This document shows, piece by piece, positions 1 to 11,119 of a DNA stretch of 64,000 nucleotides; the stretch's first letter is position 1; every line of letters begins with the position of its first letter. The stretch lies in the NCBI GenBank assembly GCA_030762935.1, contig CM060897.1, forward strand, positions 113,580,176-113,644,175. Reading direction: 5' to 3'. Made by a program: the position numbers and the translations under genes. The notes under the pieces were generated by a model that saw only the letters and a list, made by a program, of their open reading frames with translations, made no database searches and was not told where the DNA came from. This DNA comes from Hymenopus coronatus. Taxonomy: Eukaryota; Arthropoda; Insecta; Mantodea; Hymenopodidae.

Positions 1-154
1 TGCTTAACCGCCTGAGTATTAGATTAAATAAATACATTTATCATAAAATAATTCAAATTTAATTAATTTATGTTACTACAAATTATATGTATGTAAAACA
101 ATATAATTTATTTCAGATTACACCGAATCGCACGATAAATAGTTTCATTGTATA

Positions 155-420
155 TGAAAATCTTAACCGTAATATTTGTATTACTAAACTTAAATATCAA
201 GTTTGGTATTTCACCCACTTTTCGTTTTTGAGTTATCGCGTTCACAGACACACAGACACACGGACACACACACGGGCCTTTTTGTGAAAATGCTTTTTCT
301 TTAGATAAAGGGGACCCTAAAACATACATTTCCGGTGAAATCTCGGTATCGAATTTTTGGGTGGAGTGCAATACATTCTCTATACACTATGTACATAGTG
401 CGTATAGAGAAAGTAAAAAA
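155..420 (+). repeat. DR1 copy, 3' fragment
   Basis: Contains DR1 landmarks 6 to 9: the AAATATCAAGTTTGGTATTT palindrome, a short CA tract, the GGTGAAATCTCGGTATCGAA block and the terminal TATGTACATA with AGAGAAAGTAAAA. The 5' two thirds are missing. The 87-aa reading frame on the minus strand is the recurrent antisense frame of DR1, not evidence for a gene. Confidence 0.85.
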
Positions 421-780
421 GTCTGTGTTTTGTCGGCCTGAAAGTTTTAGCACTCATTTGCAGCTAAACAGGCTTTATTTTATAGAAAATGTTTTTGAGT
501 ATATAGATTAGTTATTTTTCTAATTTAAAAGTCATAGTTTTTCAATAAAATGTTATGAACTTTATTTATCAAATAATGCCTTTTCTTCTAATCAACAGAA
601 GTATTGTATTTTTCGTCAATCAACAGTAAAGCTATTGCCGAATATACCTGGAAAAATTTAGCTCATAATCTTAATTAGTTGCTTTGAAAATAGCTCAAAG
701 TTTAACACTGTCAAGATAGGGCATTTCGTTTCCCCTTAAAGAGACAGTCAACAACGAGTCCCAGGTTTTGGGGGAAAAAT
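421..780. other. No recognisable feature
   Basis: AT-rich sequence without DR1 landmarks, tRNA-like boxes or a convincing reading frame. I see nothing that can be named. Confidence 0.5.
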
Positions 781-1413
781 TGTGGATAAGGAAGCTATTG
801 CATTCCCCCCAAAACTATATTTATTGAGATTTCACTGGAAATACATATTTTGAGACCCTATGAAAACAAAAATCGCTTAGGGTAAGTTACCCGGATAAGT
901 TTTTTTTTCGGGGTTTTCCCTTATCCTGAGACGACGAATGTCGAGTAACTTTAAGTTACATGGAGCCCGAGATCATTTGAGCATATTTCACCGATTGCAT
1001 TCATCGTCCGATATGACCAATCAGGCTAAAGGTCGTTAAACTACGAAAAAGGAAAAAGCATTTTTAGAAACATGTCTGGGTATATGTGTGTGTGTGTCTG
1101 TGGAGAGCATAGCTCATATATGTTATTTATGTTTAGTATCTTTCAAGGAAGCCACCAAAGATTTTCACGAAAATCCTCCATCACAAACTACCCTTTACAA
1201 GGGAATGTTTTTGCAAATATTGTTTTGCTCAAAAATACCTCTTAGAATATTGGTTCAAATAACGGATATGAAACAATTTATATTACGTATATATTTGTAT
1301 AAAAATAAAATTATACCTTTCTTTACTTTACTGGGAACAGATTCTGAAGACGTCTTTCTTCTGGACGAGTTTTACAGAATTTTGCATAACGTTAAACTGC
1401 AAGAGGTAGGCTA
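781..1413 (-). repeat. DR1 copy, 3' half, split by a SINE
   Basis: Reads landmarks 9, 8, 7, 5 and 4 in reverse. The stretch from 871 to about 1050 is foreign (SINE-A); DR1 resumes at the GCATTTTTAG segment. The 108-aa plus-strand frame at 1088-1414 matches the antisense DR1 frame in other copies, for example in its SEDVFLLDEF segment. Confidence 0.8.
871..1050 (+). mobile_element. SINE-A, poly(A)-tailed, no clear tRNA head
   Basis: Starts CGCTTAGGGTAAGTTACCC, has the inverted pair GGATAAG and CTTATCC around a T/G-rich loop, then TATGACCAATCAGGCTAAAG and an A-rich end. A second copy in reverse orientation lies at 26788-26950, where the tail is a run of about 20 T. The shared body plus A-rich 3' end argue for a retroposed short element. 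I see no convincing A/B box, so the parent RNA is unknown. It is inserted in a DR1 copy. Confidence 0.7.
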
Positions 1414-1422
1414 ACATTATAC

Positions 1423-1765
1423 CAAAAAATCTGATGTGTTTCATTCACATGAATTACTCTAGCTTCTCTACAAGTATTCTTCTCTCTACACCATGCTGAT
1501 CGGCATAAACATTAGCAGAATGTTCTTATTACTTAGTTCCTTATAAGTAGAAAGGAACGAAAGGAATGCGCTATGCCAAAGTGATAGTCAAATGTTTTAA
1601 AAGCTGTCGTCATGAGTCGAAATAAACATTAGCAGAATGTTCGTATTACTCAGTTCCTTATAAGTAGAAGGTATGCAACTAAAGAAATGCGCTACCTTAA
1701 AGTTATAGTCAACTGTTTTAAAAACTGTCGTTATGCGATTGTCATTGCAAATCGCTTCTCTGCTC
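1423..1765 (+). repeat. DR1 copy, 5' fragment with internal duplication
   Basis: Begins with landmark 1 at 1425 and carries landmark 3 twice. The block around AAACATTAGCAGAATGTTC occurs at 1507 and again at 1624, an offset of 117 bp, so this copy has a local tandem duplication. Confidence 0.8.
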
Positions 1766-2552
1766 GGCTTAAGCTTGTTAATAAGCTTATTCTTCTATTT
1801 ACTTCATGCTAATCGAGAAAAAATTAACAGAAATGGTCTTATTACTTGCTTCCTTGTAAGCAGAATCGAAATATGGGAGTGTTATAGGTTAAAGTGAAGC
1901 CAAAAGCTGGTTACTAGGTGACTGAAATTCCTTTGTTTGTATGAACACGAGTTGACAAATTCCTGTATGAGAAAAGTGCAGGTTTTTCAAAGCTGAAACC
2001 AAAAACAAGGAATATCTTAAAAACGACCAACTCCTTGAAAAAATGTACATAACATAAATTGTGTATTCTAATGTGTTCTACATTTTTTGTGTTAAGTTTT
2101 TGTCCACTTCTTACGTTTTAGCAGTTATACAAAATTTCGTAAAATTCATCCAGAATAAAGTAGTCTTCAGAGGCTATTCCCAGAATATTCAAGATATACA
2201 TATTATTTGTCAGGTAAATATCTTTAATATACGATATTTTAATAAAATAGCTAGAGCCATTTTTGAAAATAAAAATTTTTGAAAAATATTCCATGCAAAG
2301 GATAGTTGGGGATGGGGGATTTTCTTGAAAATCTTCATGTCCATCCTTGGAAGATACCAAACTTAAATAACAAGTTTGGTATTTAACGGTCTTTTCGTTT
2401 TTGAGCTATATTCTCTACACACAGACACACACGGACCTTTTTCCAAAAATGCTTTTTTTTTTTTTTTTTTTTTTTTTGGATTTAGGAGGACCCAAAACAT
2501 GTATTTCCGGTGAAATCTCGGTATCAAATTTTTGGGTGGAGTAAAAAATGAC
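1766..2552 (+). repeat. DR1 copy, nearly full length
   Basis: Carries landmarks 3 to 8 and ends just after the TTTTTGGGTGGAGTA block; the terminal palindrome is lost. A poly-T run of about 25 bases at 2453-2478 sits at the short T tract that follows the CA tract in other copies. Confidence 0.85.
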
Positions 2553-3045
2553 CCTTTCTGCCTGAGAAAAGATTAAGTAGGTACTTTACAATTGAAACCA
2601 ATAACAAAAAAATATCTCGGAAACGGTGACCTCCACAGCAAAAATATGAAGGTCATAAATTGTGTGTTTTGGCGAGATTTACATGTTTTGTGTAGTAAGT
2701 TGTAGTGTATCTCTTACGGTTTAGCAGTTTAGCAAAATTCAGAAAAATACATCACAGAATAATGAGGTCTTCAGAGGTTGTTACTAGAAAATTAAAGATA
2801 TACATTTTATTTGGGATGTAAATATCTTTAATGTACGGGATTTTAATCAAAAGTGTTAGAGCCATTTGTGGTGTTGGGATATTTTTGTAAATCTTCGTGT
2901 CGCACCCTTGGAAGACAAAACCTTACATCAATTTTGTTATTTGTCGGTATTTTCGCTTTTGAGTTATGCTGTCCACAGACACATACACACACGCATGCAC
3001 GGACCTGTTTCTAGAAATGCTTTTTTCTGACTCAGGAGACGACAA
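2553..3045 (+). repeat. DR1 copy, internal fragment
   Basis: Joined directly to the previous copy. Runs from the GAGAAAAG-GAAACCAATAACA block through landmarks 4, 5 and 7 and stops in the GATTCAGGGGACC region. The palindrome of landmark 6 is degraded. Confidence 0.8.
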
Positions 3046-3477
3046 AATAAAAAAAATAGAATATAGGATAATAGCAGCACATTCTGAGGATTATTTCTGC
3101 TTTTGGTTCATTAAAATACTCCCAACCAAACGCAAATGACAAATATTGAGGTATTACATATTAGCCTACCTTAGTATATAATCTACTCTATCATTAACTG
3201 CATTATCCCATTAACATCCCTAGCTTCACTAAATAACTCTTTGCCATCCTTATTTCTTGCAATTCTTTCCCTAATTGTTGTAAAGGCATCGAAATAAACA
3301 CATTGTTTATAATAATTTTGGTTACATTACTGTTAGCAATTATTTATAACTACCAATTAGGATTGTCAAAACTCTTACTATATTTGTTTGTCATATGAAT
3401 AATAAGGTACTTTACATAAGGTACATTGACCTATAAAAGGTAGATTAAGCATTTCAAACACATATATGCTTTCCTAT
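3046..3477. other. No recognisable feature
   Basis: AT-rich sequence with no DR1 landmark, no tRNA-like element and no supported frame. Confidence 0.5.
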
Positions 3478-3712
3478 GTGGTGTTTAACGCCCGCTTTTA
3501 CTACTTGTGGCACCGCAGGCGATGACACTGGTGATATGTGAAATGAAGATGGAGCACCGGTGGAATGCGATGGCGGGGGAAACCGGTTAACCCGGAGAAA
3601 ACCCGCCCTGCGCCGCCTTGTCCACCAAAAGTCTCACAAGCGGCCGCTTGGGATCGAACCCGGGCCGTCCAGATGAGAGACGAGTCTAACCACTCGACCA
3701 CGGCGCGGCTAA
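3478..3712 (-). mobile_element. SINE-B, tRNA-derived
   Basis: On the minus strand a tRNA-like head with GTGGTCGAGTGGTTAGAC (A box) and GGGTTCGATCCC (B box) is followed by a GC-rich body with GGTGGACAAGGCGGCGCAGG, GTTTTCTCCGGG and CCGCCATCGCATTCCACC, ending near GCGGGCGTTAAACACC. Related copies lie at about 6059, 40045, 43262 and 55592. Conserved Pol III boxes joined to a common body define a tRNA-SINE. The long frames on both strands reflect high GC and are not genes. Confidence 0.85.
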
Positions 3713-5510
3713 CGCATATAGGTACAACCGTAATTACCCTGAGGGCATTATCTATTATTGCTTTCCGCGCAGTAGAAGGTCAAAAATAGCACTGTAGGCA
3801 ATTCACAGGAGTAACGAGCGAAGTTTCTCTGTTTGCTTTACTCAAGGAGAAACAAGTTGGTGAAATCTGATATAGGGGAATAAGACACTTTTTATGCATG
3901 TGAGTGTACAATGTATTGATGTTTTAATGATCAGACTGTACTGTACTCTCGTTTAGACGTTATCTCTCCTACCTGAGCCCAGCAATGTCTAATTTTAATA
4001 ATTAAAGGATTTAAAGTATAATAAAGGAAATTTAGGATAGCTAAGATTCGGTGTGTTAAGATACCGAACGAGTCAGAAACCTCCGAACCGGCTGCACGGT
4101 GTTTTTCCACTAGGCTTTAGGACACACGATTCAGCACTGCTGCTGTAAACAAGGTCATGCTTCTGACGCTCTGCTCTGGAAGAACAATATTGAGTTGACA
4201 CTGATATAGAGTAGTTCAATTACAAGTGATTTATTATTTTGTCCTATACTTAGTCACAAATTGCATTATGGTCAGTATGTTTTCTACTGCACAGCGTGTA
4301 TTTATTTATGGTTCGTATGTGTTAATTCAGCCCGTTCGTCAAGTGAAAGTTCTAGTTGCAGAAAGATTGCGGAGATTATACAGTCACCCGTACATACTTT
4401 CACATCCTGGCTGCGTGGATGGGATGTGGTTTAGAATTTCATATGTTGACGATACTGCCAACCTATGCTGTACATAAAAGGGAGTGCAACTTGGGAATCT
4501 CTCTCTGCTGTATTAGGAAATTGATGGAGTAAATTGTAAGCCAGTAGCGCGGCTCACCCAGGTAGACATGATGGAAGGCTACGAAGACAATGGTTAAGGT
4601 AATGTTATAATTCCGTTAGTAGTAAAGAGTGTTTGTCTTTAAATTAGTAGATTAGTTAACCCATTCACTTTACATTAATATATAATGTAGGATATTATGG
4701 TCTCTGGTAGGACAGAGCTGCGTCTCTTATGTCCGACTACCTGTACTGTAAAGTGTAAATTCCTGGACAAAAATACTCGCAGCTCTACTATTTTAATGAA
4801 ATTATAAACCAGGCTTGACAATACGTGAATATAATTTTGCCCCTTTATTTTAGAGAAGTAACAGACAGTATGCGTGATTTTGTCTTTTTCAACAAGTCTC
4901 CAACAGTTCATACGGCTACTGCTTCGATGAAAACAAAGTGTGTTTCAGGACAGAATTGTCAATAGAGATTTGTGGCCCCTTCGGTCCACAATCCTCTGCG
5001 ATTCTATCTCTGAGGCAAATTAAAACATAAAATGTACAAGACAAACCCACACACCTGGAAGAATTAAGACAAAATATTCTCTAGGAAATCATCAGCAGTT
5101 CTCAAGGTGAATTCTGGTGTGTGATAGGTAGTTTCCTAAAGAGGTGCTAAAATATATGGACAAAGATAGCGGCATTCCATCTATGATAGCGGCAGACGGC
5201 AACGAGCGTCGAGGACTTGGATAGGCAAAACAGCTGGTTCGTATTTTTCTGACTCACATACCTCTTCAATGGTAGAGGTTTTAATCACATGAATAATAAT
5301 TTATCAGATTTTGTTCGATCATCACATATACTTCAATAGAATAAGCTATTTAATTCTATCATTAACGTGACCGTGCCTGGATTTTGCATTCCTTGTTAGA
5401 CAGGTAGTGTGTGCGTGCGTGATTGTGTGTGTGTTTGCACTTTTTGTGTAATTTCACAGAGAGTTAAACACTGCAGCCACAATAGGCTTATTGTGCGTCA
5501 GGCCACAAGA
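3713..5510. other. No recognisable feature
   Basis: About 1.8 kb free of DR1. It has frames of 78-83 codons on both strands that resemble nothing I know and lack clear splice or codon signals. A short mixed GT tract lies near 5408-5440. Confidence 0.5.
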
Positions 5511-5780
5511 GGATAGGATGATGAGGGTACTATCAATGGGCGAGCGAAGCCGAACCTCGGGAAGAGAGCCAGCTTGAAGGGTCCTTAACATACACTAAGC
5601 AGTTCTTCATCTCGACTCGGGGAACGCTAGAAGTCTGCGCCTGACGTCTGGCCAAAGCTGATGAGTCTTACAGACAACTCCAACGCCACCCTGTCGCTGA
5701 GAGATGTATTTTCAAAGCATATTTACCACCATCGCACTCCTTGCCAATACTTACAAACCTGTTGGATGAAATGGAAATGA
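5511..5780. repeat. SINE-E-like repeat
   Basis: Shares an ordered set of blocks with 21170-21420: AGGATAGGATGATGAGGGTA, an ACCTCGGGAAGAGAGCC block and ACTCCAACGCCACCCTGTCG. The last part, including GTTGGATGAAATGGAAATGA, also recurs at 6425-6545. It is a dispersed repeat of at least three copies. Its strand and class are undecided. Confidence 0.65.
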
Positions 5781-6058
5781 AATATACGGACAAAAAAAAA
5801 AATCGAGCAGCATACTGACGACTCTGGTGTGCATGCGACCCAGGAAGCAAGTCCGTGGGTTTTTCATTAGGTCTATTTGCAAACAAGGACCGAAGTGGAC
5901 TCGTCACTTGCCTTGCAAACAAGTTAGGAGGAGGATACGCCAGTTACGCGCATCAACCCCAAAGGGGAAGCGTACCGAAGGTCTTCTAACGTTCCAGGTT
6001 AGTGCCTGAGGAAGGACGTCTCACAACCCCGCCAAGACGTACCCAATCTCCCACAGGG

Positions 6059-6275
6059 GACCGCGAGTGATTAGACCACTCGCCTCTCAGTTAGGCGGCC
6101 CGGGTTAGATCTCAAGCGACTGCATGTGGGATTTGTGGTGGATAAAGCGGCGCAAGGGCGGGTTTTCTCTGCACTTTCCCCGCCATCACATTTCACCACT
6201 ATTCCAACTTCATTCAATGTCTCAGTATTATCGCCTGTGGGGCCATAGCAGTAAAAGCGGGAATTAAACACTGTA
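6059..6275 (+). mobile_element. SINE-B, tRNA-derived
   Basis: Plus-strand copy of SINE-B: GCGAGTGATTAGACCACTCG replaces the A-box side, GGCCCGGGTTAGATCTC is a mutated B box, then ATGTGGGATTTGTGGTGGA and GCGGCGCAAGGGCGGGTTTT. It ends near AAAGCGGGAATTAAACACT. Confidence 0.8.
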
Positions 6276-6424
6276 TCTACTATGCCATCTGGCCACTTCC
6301 ACGTCGAGTCTAACCAACCCGAATACTCTCTTCTGGGAGGGGCTTGATGTTCGGCCCATCTTCTGGTAACGTCAGAACTACCTCGGAGGTTCGGAATCCG
6401 CAGCACTCCCACCTACAGCGCTCG

Positions 6425-6545
6425 TCCTACAGACGACTCCAACGTCACCCCGTCGCCGAGAGATGAATTTCTAAAGCGCATTCACTAGCACGGAAGGGTG
6501 CCACCATATACTGCAACCGGTTGGATGAACTAGAAATAGAATGAA
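6425..6545. repeat. SINE-E-like repeat, partial
   Basis: Nearly repeats the end of the 5511-5780 element: ACTCCAACGTCACCCCGTCG, GAGAGATGAATTTC and GGTTGGATGAACTAG. Only the terminal ~120 bp is present, next to a tRNA-like module. Confidence 0.65.
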
Positions 6546-6552
6546 CGGACTG

Positions 6553-6625
6553 ATACTGTGATGCTTTGTGGCGCAGGGGGTCGTAGGTTCGAGTCCCACC
6601 TTGGGCATGGGTGTTTTGTGAATGT
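6553..6625 (+). mobile_element. SINE-D tRNA-like head
   Basis: Contains TTTGTGGCGCAGGGGGTCGT followed by GGTTCGAGTCCCACC (a B box) and TTGGGCATGGGTGTT. The same module is present at 32790-32915. I take it as part of a tRNA-derived SINE, not a tRNA gene, because no anticodon stem or acceptor pairing can be drawn. Confidence 0.6.
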
Positions 6626-7194
6626 GAGCATTAGAAGCAAAAAGAAAAAATGGTAAACAAATAGAAAAACAAAGTAGATGTATATTTTTATTAAATAAAA
6701 AAGAAATACCGGAAAAAAACATGGGACAGAGAGCTCGGTCCTGGGAATCAAAGCTACGCCTTCCCAAAAGCCCTTCCCTGTGTCACTGGCTCAGTCAAAC
6801 TAGCAATACACTATGGAAATTGCATATACAATTGTGAGAAACTTCTCTAGCGGTGCAGCTGTGTTTATTGACTGGAATGAATGCCCTTCTTTAGTGTACA
6901 GATTGCTCTTGGGTTGCATATAATCTACTTAGCCTAAGATAGCATCAGAATAATAGTAAGCTGTAATATGCTACTGATGCATGGTAAATATGCACGGAGA
7001 GCAGATGAGCCGAAGACGATATTATGTTCGTCAGAAAACTACCTCAGGGATTTTGCTTAATCGACCGATACAATAATGGAAGCGCACCATGTGTCCATAG
7101 GATGCTTCTGAAAAGTATATCTCTGATATTACATTCTCTAGTCTTGCATAGTGGATAGAGAAGATATTGTAAAATATAAATGAAATTTTATTTA
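6626..7194. other. No recognisable feature
   Basis: AT-rich. Two overlapping minus-strand frames of 73 and 98 codons cross the SINE-D head and look random. Confidence 0.45.
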
Positions 7195-7405
7195 TGGACG
7201 CTCTTTAACAGCTGCGGTTCTCAGCGTCCCATTCTATATTAGGCGTGAAAAACCGTTAATGTTGCTCAGAGACCTCTTTATCAGACTTGAGGTTCTTTTA
7301 CTTGCTGTAAATCTACGACACGGGACTAACGGCCAAGCTAAGGATTTTACACCCAAATTTCATCGTCCTCTGCCGGGTTTGAACTCCTGAACTAGGGTTT
7401 TTGAA
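7195..7405 (-). mobile_element. Possible tRNA-derived SINE (SINE-J)
   Basis: Read on the minus strand it has GAGTTCAAACCCGGCAGAGG, a good B box, followed by a GC-richer body with CCGTTAGTCCCGTGTCGTAG and ending near GGACGCTGAGAACCGCAGC. The A box is not clear. No second copy was seen in this window, so the call rests on the B box and base composition only. Confidence 0.4.
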
Positions 7406-7429
7406 GTTGAAGATAGTGTAATCGACCCA

Positions 7430-8292
7430 AAAATTCGATATCGAGATTTCACTGAAAATACATGTTTTGAGGTCCCAGAATAAAAATAATAATATTAGAA
7501 ACCTATCCGTGTGTGTGCGTATTTGTGTTTGTGTGTGTGTGTGTGTGTGTGCGCGCGCCTACCTGTCTCTCTTTTGGCAGCATAACTCAAAAATGAAAAG
7601 TCAGTTAAATACCAAGCTGGTATTAAAGTTCAGTATCTTCCAAGGATGCGACACGAAGATTTTCAAGAAAATCCCTCCATTTCCGACTACACTTTACATG
7701 GAACATTCTTCGAAACTATTCATTTTATCAAAATTGCTATAACGCCCTTTATTGAAATGTCTCGCGTTTAGGATATTGCATCTTGAACTTTCTGGGTATA
7801 GCCTCTGATGCGCTCTTCATTCTTGATGATTTTTGAATAGCTTATGTATAAGTAGTAACCCTTAAGGGATAAACGAAAGCTTACTACAAAAAACGTAGAA
7901 CTCATTAAAACACAATTTATACATGTTTTGTAGAATTAATCGTTTTAGAGATATTATGAGTTATTGGTTACAGTTTTAAGGTACTTAAACTTTTCTAAAA
8001 TGGCAGACGTCTTTATTTTAGTTTCTCTTTTATTTACTTCTAGCAACTAAAGAGAAGACAAGTTCCAACTATTTTACTTACTGGCCGGATTTTAAAAGTC
8101 TGACTATGGAGTTATCCTAGTATATTCCTTTATTTCTTTTCTACTTACAAAAAGCAAGTAATAAGATCAACTCTGGGGATGTTTATCTCGATTAGCGTGA
8201 TGTAAATAAAATAATTTTCTTTTGTAAGGAAAGTTTATTTGTGGAATAGCTACAGGAAGTTATTTGAATGGAATACATCAGATTTTTTTTTA
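7430..8292 (-). repeat. DR1 copy, nearly full length
   Basis: Reads landmarks 8 to 1 in reverse: ATTCGATATCGAGATTTCAC, an expanded GT tract, ACCAAGCTGGTATT, then the internal blocks down to AATGGAATACATCAGATTTT. The terminal palindrome is missing. Confidence 0.9.
7529..7558. repeat. (GT)n microsatellite inside DR1
   Basis: An almost pure GT/GC run at the CA-tract position (landmark 7) of the surrounding reverse-oriented DR1 copy. Confidence 0.95.
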
Positions 8293-8322
8293 ATTTGCCA
8301 TGATTTCTTTATTATAAGCACT

Positions 8323-8650
8323 AGTGACACCGGGACTTGTAAATACGAAAGCGACGCGCCGTAACCGGGGACTTTGGGAGGCAAAGTCTTCTCGAGATTT
8401 CAGCTTCCACAAGCTTCCATAAATGATGTGACGTCATTTTCTAACTATAAAAGGATGAAGAATTGGAATCCGTGGTAGTAAGTGTGTAGTGAGTTGTGGT
8501 GAGTCGTGAATGACTGGATAATTAGGCATGCAGTGTCTGTAGTTGTCAACTGTCAACGCGTCGATTTATTTGTAGCAATTAATTAAAAACCTTATTTTTA
8601 AAATACTTTATATCAATAAAGATATTTGTTAATGTGCCACCCACATTAAT
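8323..8650 (+). mobile_element. Possible solo LTR
   Basis: A DR1-free block that looks like a retrotransposon LTR. It starts AGTGACACCGGGACTTG, has the palindrome TGACGTCA (8429-8436) ten bases before TATAAAAGG (8446-8454), a run of short direct GTAGTGAGTTGTGGTGAG-type repeats, and AATAAA at 8615-8620. AGTGAC starts are known for some Ty3/gypsy LTRs. I could not find a partner LTR, a primer-binding site or a target-site duplication, and the right edge is a guess. It could instead be a promoter fragment. Confidence 0.4.
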
Positions 8651-8654
8651 GATT

Positions 8655-8860
8655 TTTACTTTCCTGGTACGCATGTACAATGTACATATTAGGTAGAGAA
8701 TGTAGGTATTATATTCCAGTCGAAAAATGTATACTGAGATTTCATTCGAAATACATGCTTTGAGAGCCCCAGCATCCAAAAAAAAAATATATTTTTTTAG
8801 AAAAAGATCTCTGTGTCTCTATGTGTATGTGTGAGTGTACTGTCGTTATTCTAGGAAAAT
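8655..8860 (-). repeat. DR1 copy, 3' fragment
   Basis: Starts with TTTTTACTTTCCTGGTACGC (landmark 9 reversed) and continues through landmark 8 to the GTGTATGTGTGAGTG tract, where similarity stops. Confidence 0.75.
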
Positions 8861-9494
8861 AACTAAGGAACAAAAGCTTAGAGGGAATCGTTAAGAAAGT
8901 AAATTTTCCTAAAGATATAGAAAGCAAGATTTGCGGAAACTGCAAAGAAAACTGCAAAGTAATACTGGCGGAGTTACATAATTTATTAACAAAAGATCTT
9001 TAATGAGCAGGCATTAAAAGTATAACTGATTTTACTATTAATACATTCAACTTAGAATAAGTTTTAGATTTGTAACATTTGTATGTTACAAGCATGAATT
9101 AACACTTTCAAAAATAAATTATGTGATAAAATAATAATTATTATTTTGACTCACCAAAACATATTCAACTCCACATTTTGGCCCAAGCCGAAAGAAAGCC
9201 CACTTTTGCCTACCCTTGGCTGCTACGCAGTGGAAATACACTATGCTCTTAAAGACGATCTGTCTATCGGCAAATTTCCAGCTAGACTGAAGAAGTTTTT
9301 CCTAGGTGGTCCGCCGAAGAATGAAAGAATGAGTAGGTCGAACTTTTCCCATTAGGTCATAGCTGAATCTCGTCAAATACGTCACTATGGAGATTTTGTG
9401 GGAGGGGCTGTTTATCCCATAAGTGCGTGACGTCAGTAGAGTTAACCATATTTGGTGCACAAGTTGTGAAAGAGGGTAGGCAAACAATTCAAGC
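8861..9494. other. No recognisable feature; one TGACGTCA site
   Basis: AT-rich first half. From about 9150 to 9480 base composition is more even, with a TGACGTCA palindrome at 9428-9435 and GTGGGAGGGGCTGTTTATCC. It could be an unrecognised short element, but I see no terminal repeats. Confidence 0.4.
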
Positions 9495-10083
9495 ATAACT
9501 CAAAAACGAAGAGTTGGTTAAATACCAAACTAGGTATTTAAGTTTGTATCTCTTAAGAATGGGACACAATATTTTCAAGAAAATCCCTTCAAGCTATCCT
9601 TTACACGTAAACATGTTTGGAGAATTGTGATTTTCTCAAAAATGGCTCTAACGAAAGTGACTATAATACCCTATATAAAATTAATTACATAACAAATTGT
9701 ATTTCTTGAACTTCTTGGTAATATCTTCTAAAGTTCTCTTTAATTTGGATGACTTTTAAATAAATGCTAAACCACAACACACAATTAAAATCGTTAAAAC
9801 ACAATATATAGTGTTGACCACTTCCAAGATATTCCTTGTTATTCGTTTCCTTTTGAACGAAAAACTTTTCTCATAAGGGAATTTGTTAACTTCTGGCCAA
9901 GCAGACAAACGAATCTCAGTCACACAGCAACCAACATTAAAAAAAATTGATTATCGCTTTGGCATAGTTCACTGCTTTAGTAATAAAAGCATTTCTGAGA
10001 ATAAATATCTGGATTGGCATGAAGTATGGTGTTTTTAACATTAGTTTGTTACAGAGATGTAGAGAAATTCATGTGAATGAATC
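9495..10083 (-). repeat. DR1 copy, 5' two thirds
   Basis: Runs in reverse from CATAACTCAAAAACGAAGAG through a degraded palindrome and landmarks 5 to 1, ending at AATTCATGTGAATGAATC. The CA tract and 3' end are missing. Confidence 0.85.
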
Positions 10084-10290
10084 ATATTGGGAAGAAGAAT
10101 ATAAATGCGAAGATATCAGGAATGAATTAAATATTATTAGATTAAATGATAAACAAAGAAAATGTAATTAGTTTCTACATATAACAAGAATAAATGAAGA
10201 CAGATTTCCCAATAAGATGTTAAATTATACACATTTAGGTCATAGAAATATTGTTGGAAAGTCCAGCTGCCATAATTTGCACTGGGGAAG
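10084..10290 (+). pseudogene. LINE ORF2 C-terminal fragment
   Basis: The translation reads like the last part of a non-LTR retrotransposon ORF2: an NDKQRK segment, then HITRINEDRFPNKMLNY and HLGHRNIVGKS, matching the 'H..R......K.. Y.P.G.R..G.P..RW' tail of insect LINE polyproteins. An in-frame TAG after QRKCN and loss of the RPRKRW motif show decay. Only the extreme C-terminus and perhaps some 3' UTR are present, as expected for a 5'-truncated insertion. The clade cannot be told. Confidence 0.6.
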
Positions 10291-11119
10291 GGAACGGTCA
10301 ACAGGCTCAAGCCATGAAGTTGATGATGATGGTGATGATTTTATTTGTTTAATAGAAACATCGCATATAACAATCAGCCGGGATTCCATAGCAGAAGATT
10401 TAAAGGAGAATGCGCTTCAGATGTTTACGCTGGTCGAGCGTGATATTTTATCTTTGCTTCTCTCTCCTCCGGTCCGGCGCCCACCCCCAGAAGCGTCATT
10501 TTATATATATATATATATAAAGGTAAAACGAATAGACAGATAAAATATTAACACAAAAGCATGCAAAATATATCAATTATATTTTTTCTCAGCTAACGAT
10601 TTCCATGATATCTATTGGAAGAATATTTTATACTCTTCTCAAATTTGAAGTCATCATTTAGTTTTATTTTACTTTCCTCTTTCCAGCCATGGAAATAGAA
10701 TGAAATTTCAAGAATGTCACAGCTTTTAAAGAATATACTATCGAATTATTCTCGTGTATTTCATTATTGCCCTTGAACGCATAAAAAATGTTCAGTGGTA
10801 AATTTTCTGCTAGTGTCTGTCTCGAATGTAACTCTAGAAATTTCACAAAAAAACGGGTGTTTCCTGTAAAATCTCCATATTACTAGGTGGGTGGTAAAGA
10901 AAGTAAAAATTCATCGCCCTCTGCTGTCAAGAATTAAGTTGAGAATATTTTGTTCTGAGGCTGTGCTCACGCAATAGATCATCGCGATTGTCATGCTCAG
11001 GCTGACGTTAACGATACGTTTGCATGACTCAATCCATTAATTCTGTCGGTGTTAAGGCATCTCATTCATTATGCGTCGCAGAGATGTACATTATTACATA
11101 GAATAAGAAGGAGAAAAGG
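10291..11119. other. Mostly unrecognised; DR1 scrap at 10850-10906
   Basis: Includes a TGATGATGATGG stretch and a short (TA)n at 10503-10520. At 10850-10906 a degraded DR1 3' end is visible (TTTCCTGTAAAATCTCC, GGGTGG, AAAGAAAGTAAAAA). The remainder is AT-rich without a named feature. Confidence 0.5.

Noticed and set aside
3501..3789. Overlapping 66- and 74-codon ORFs
   Set aside because: They lie on and around a GC-rich tRNA-derived SINE; composition explains the lack of stops.
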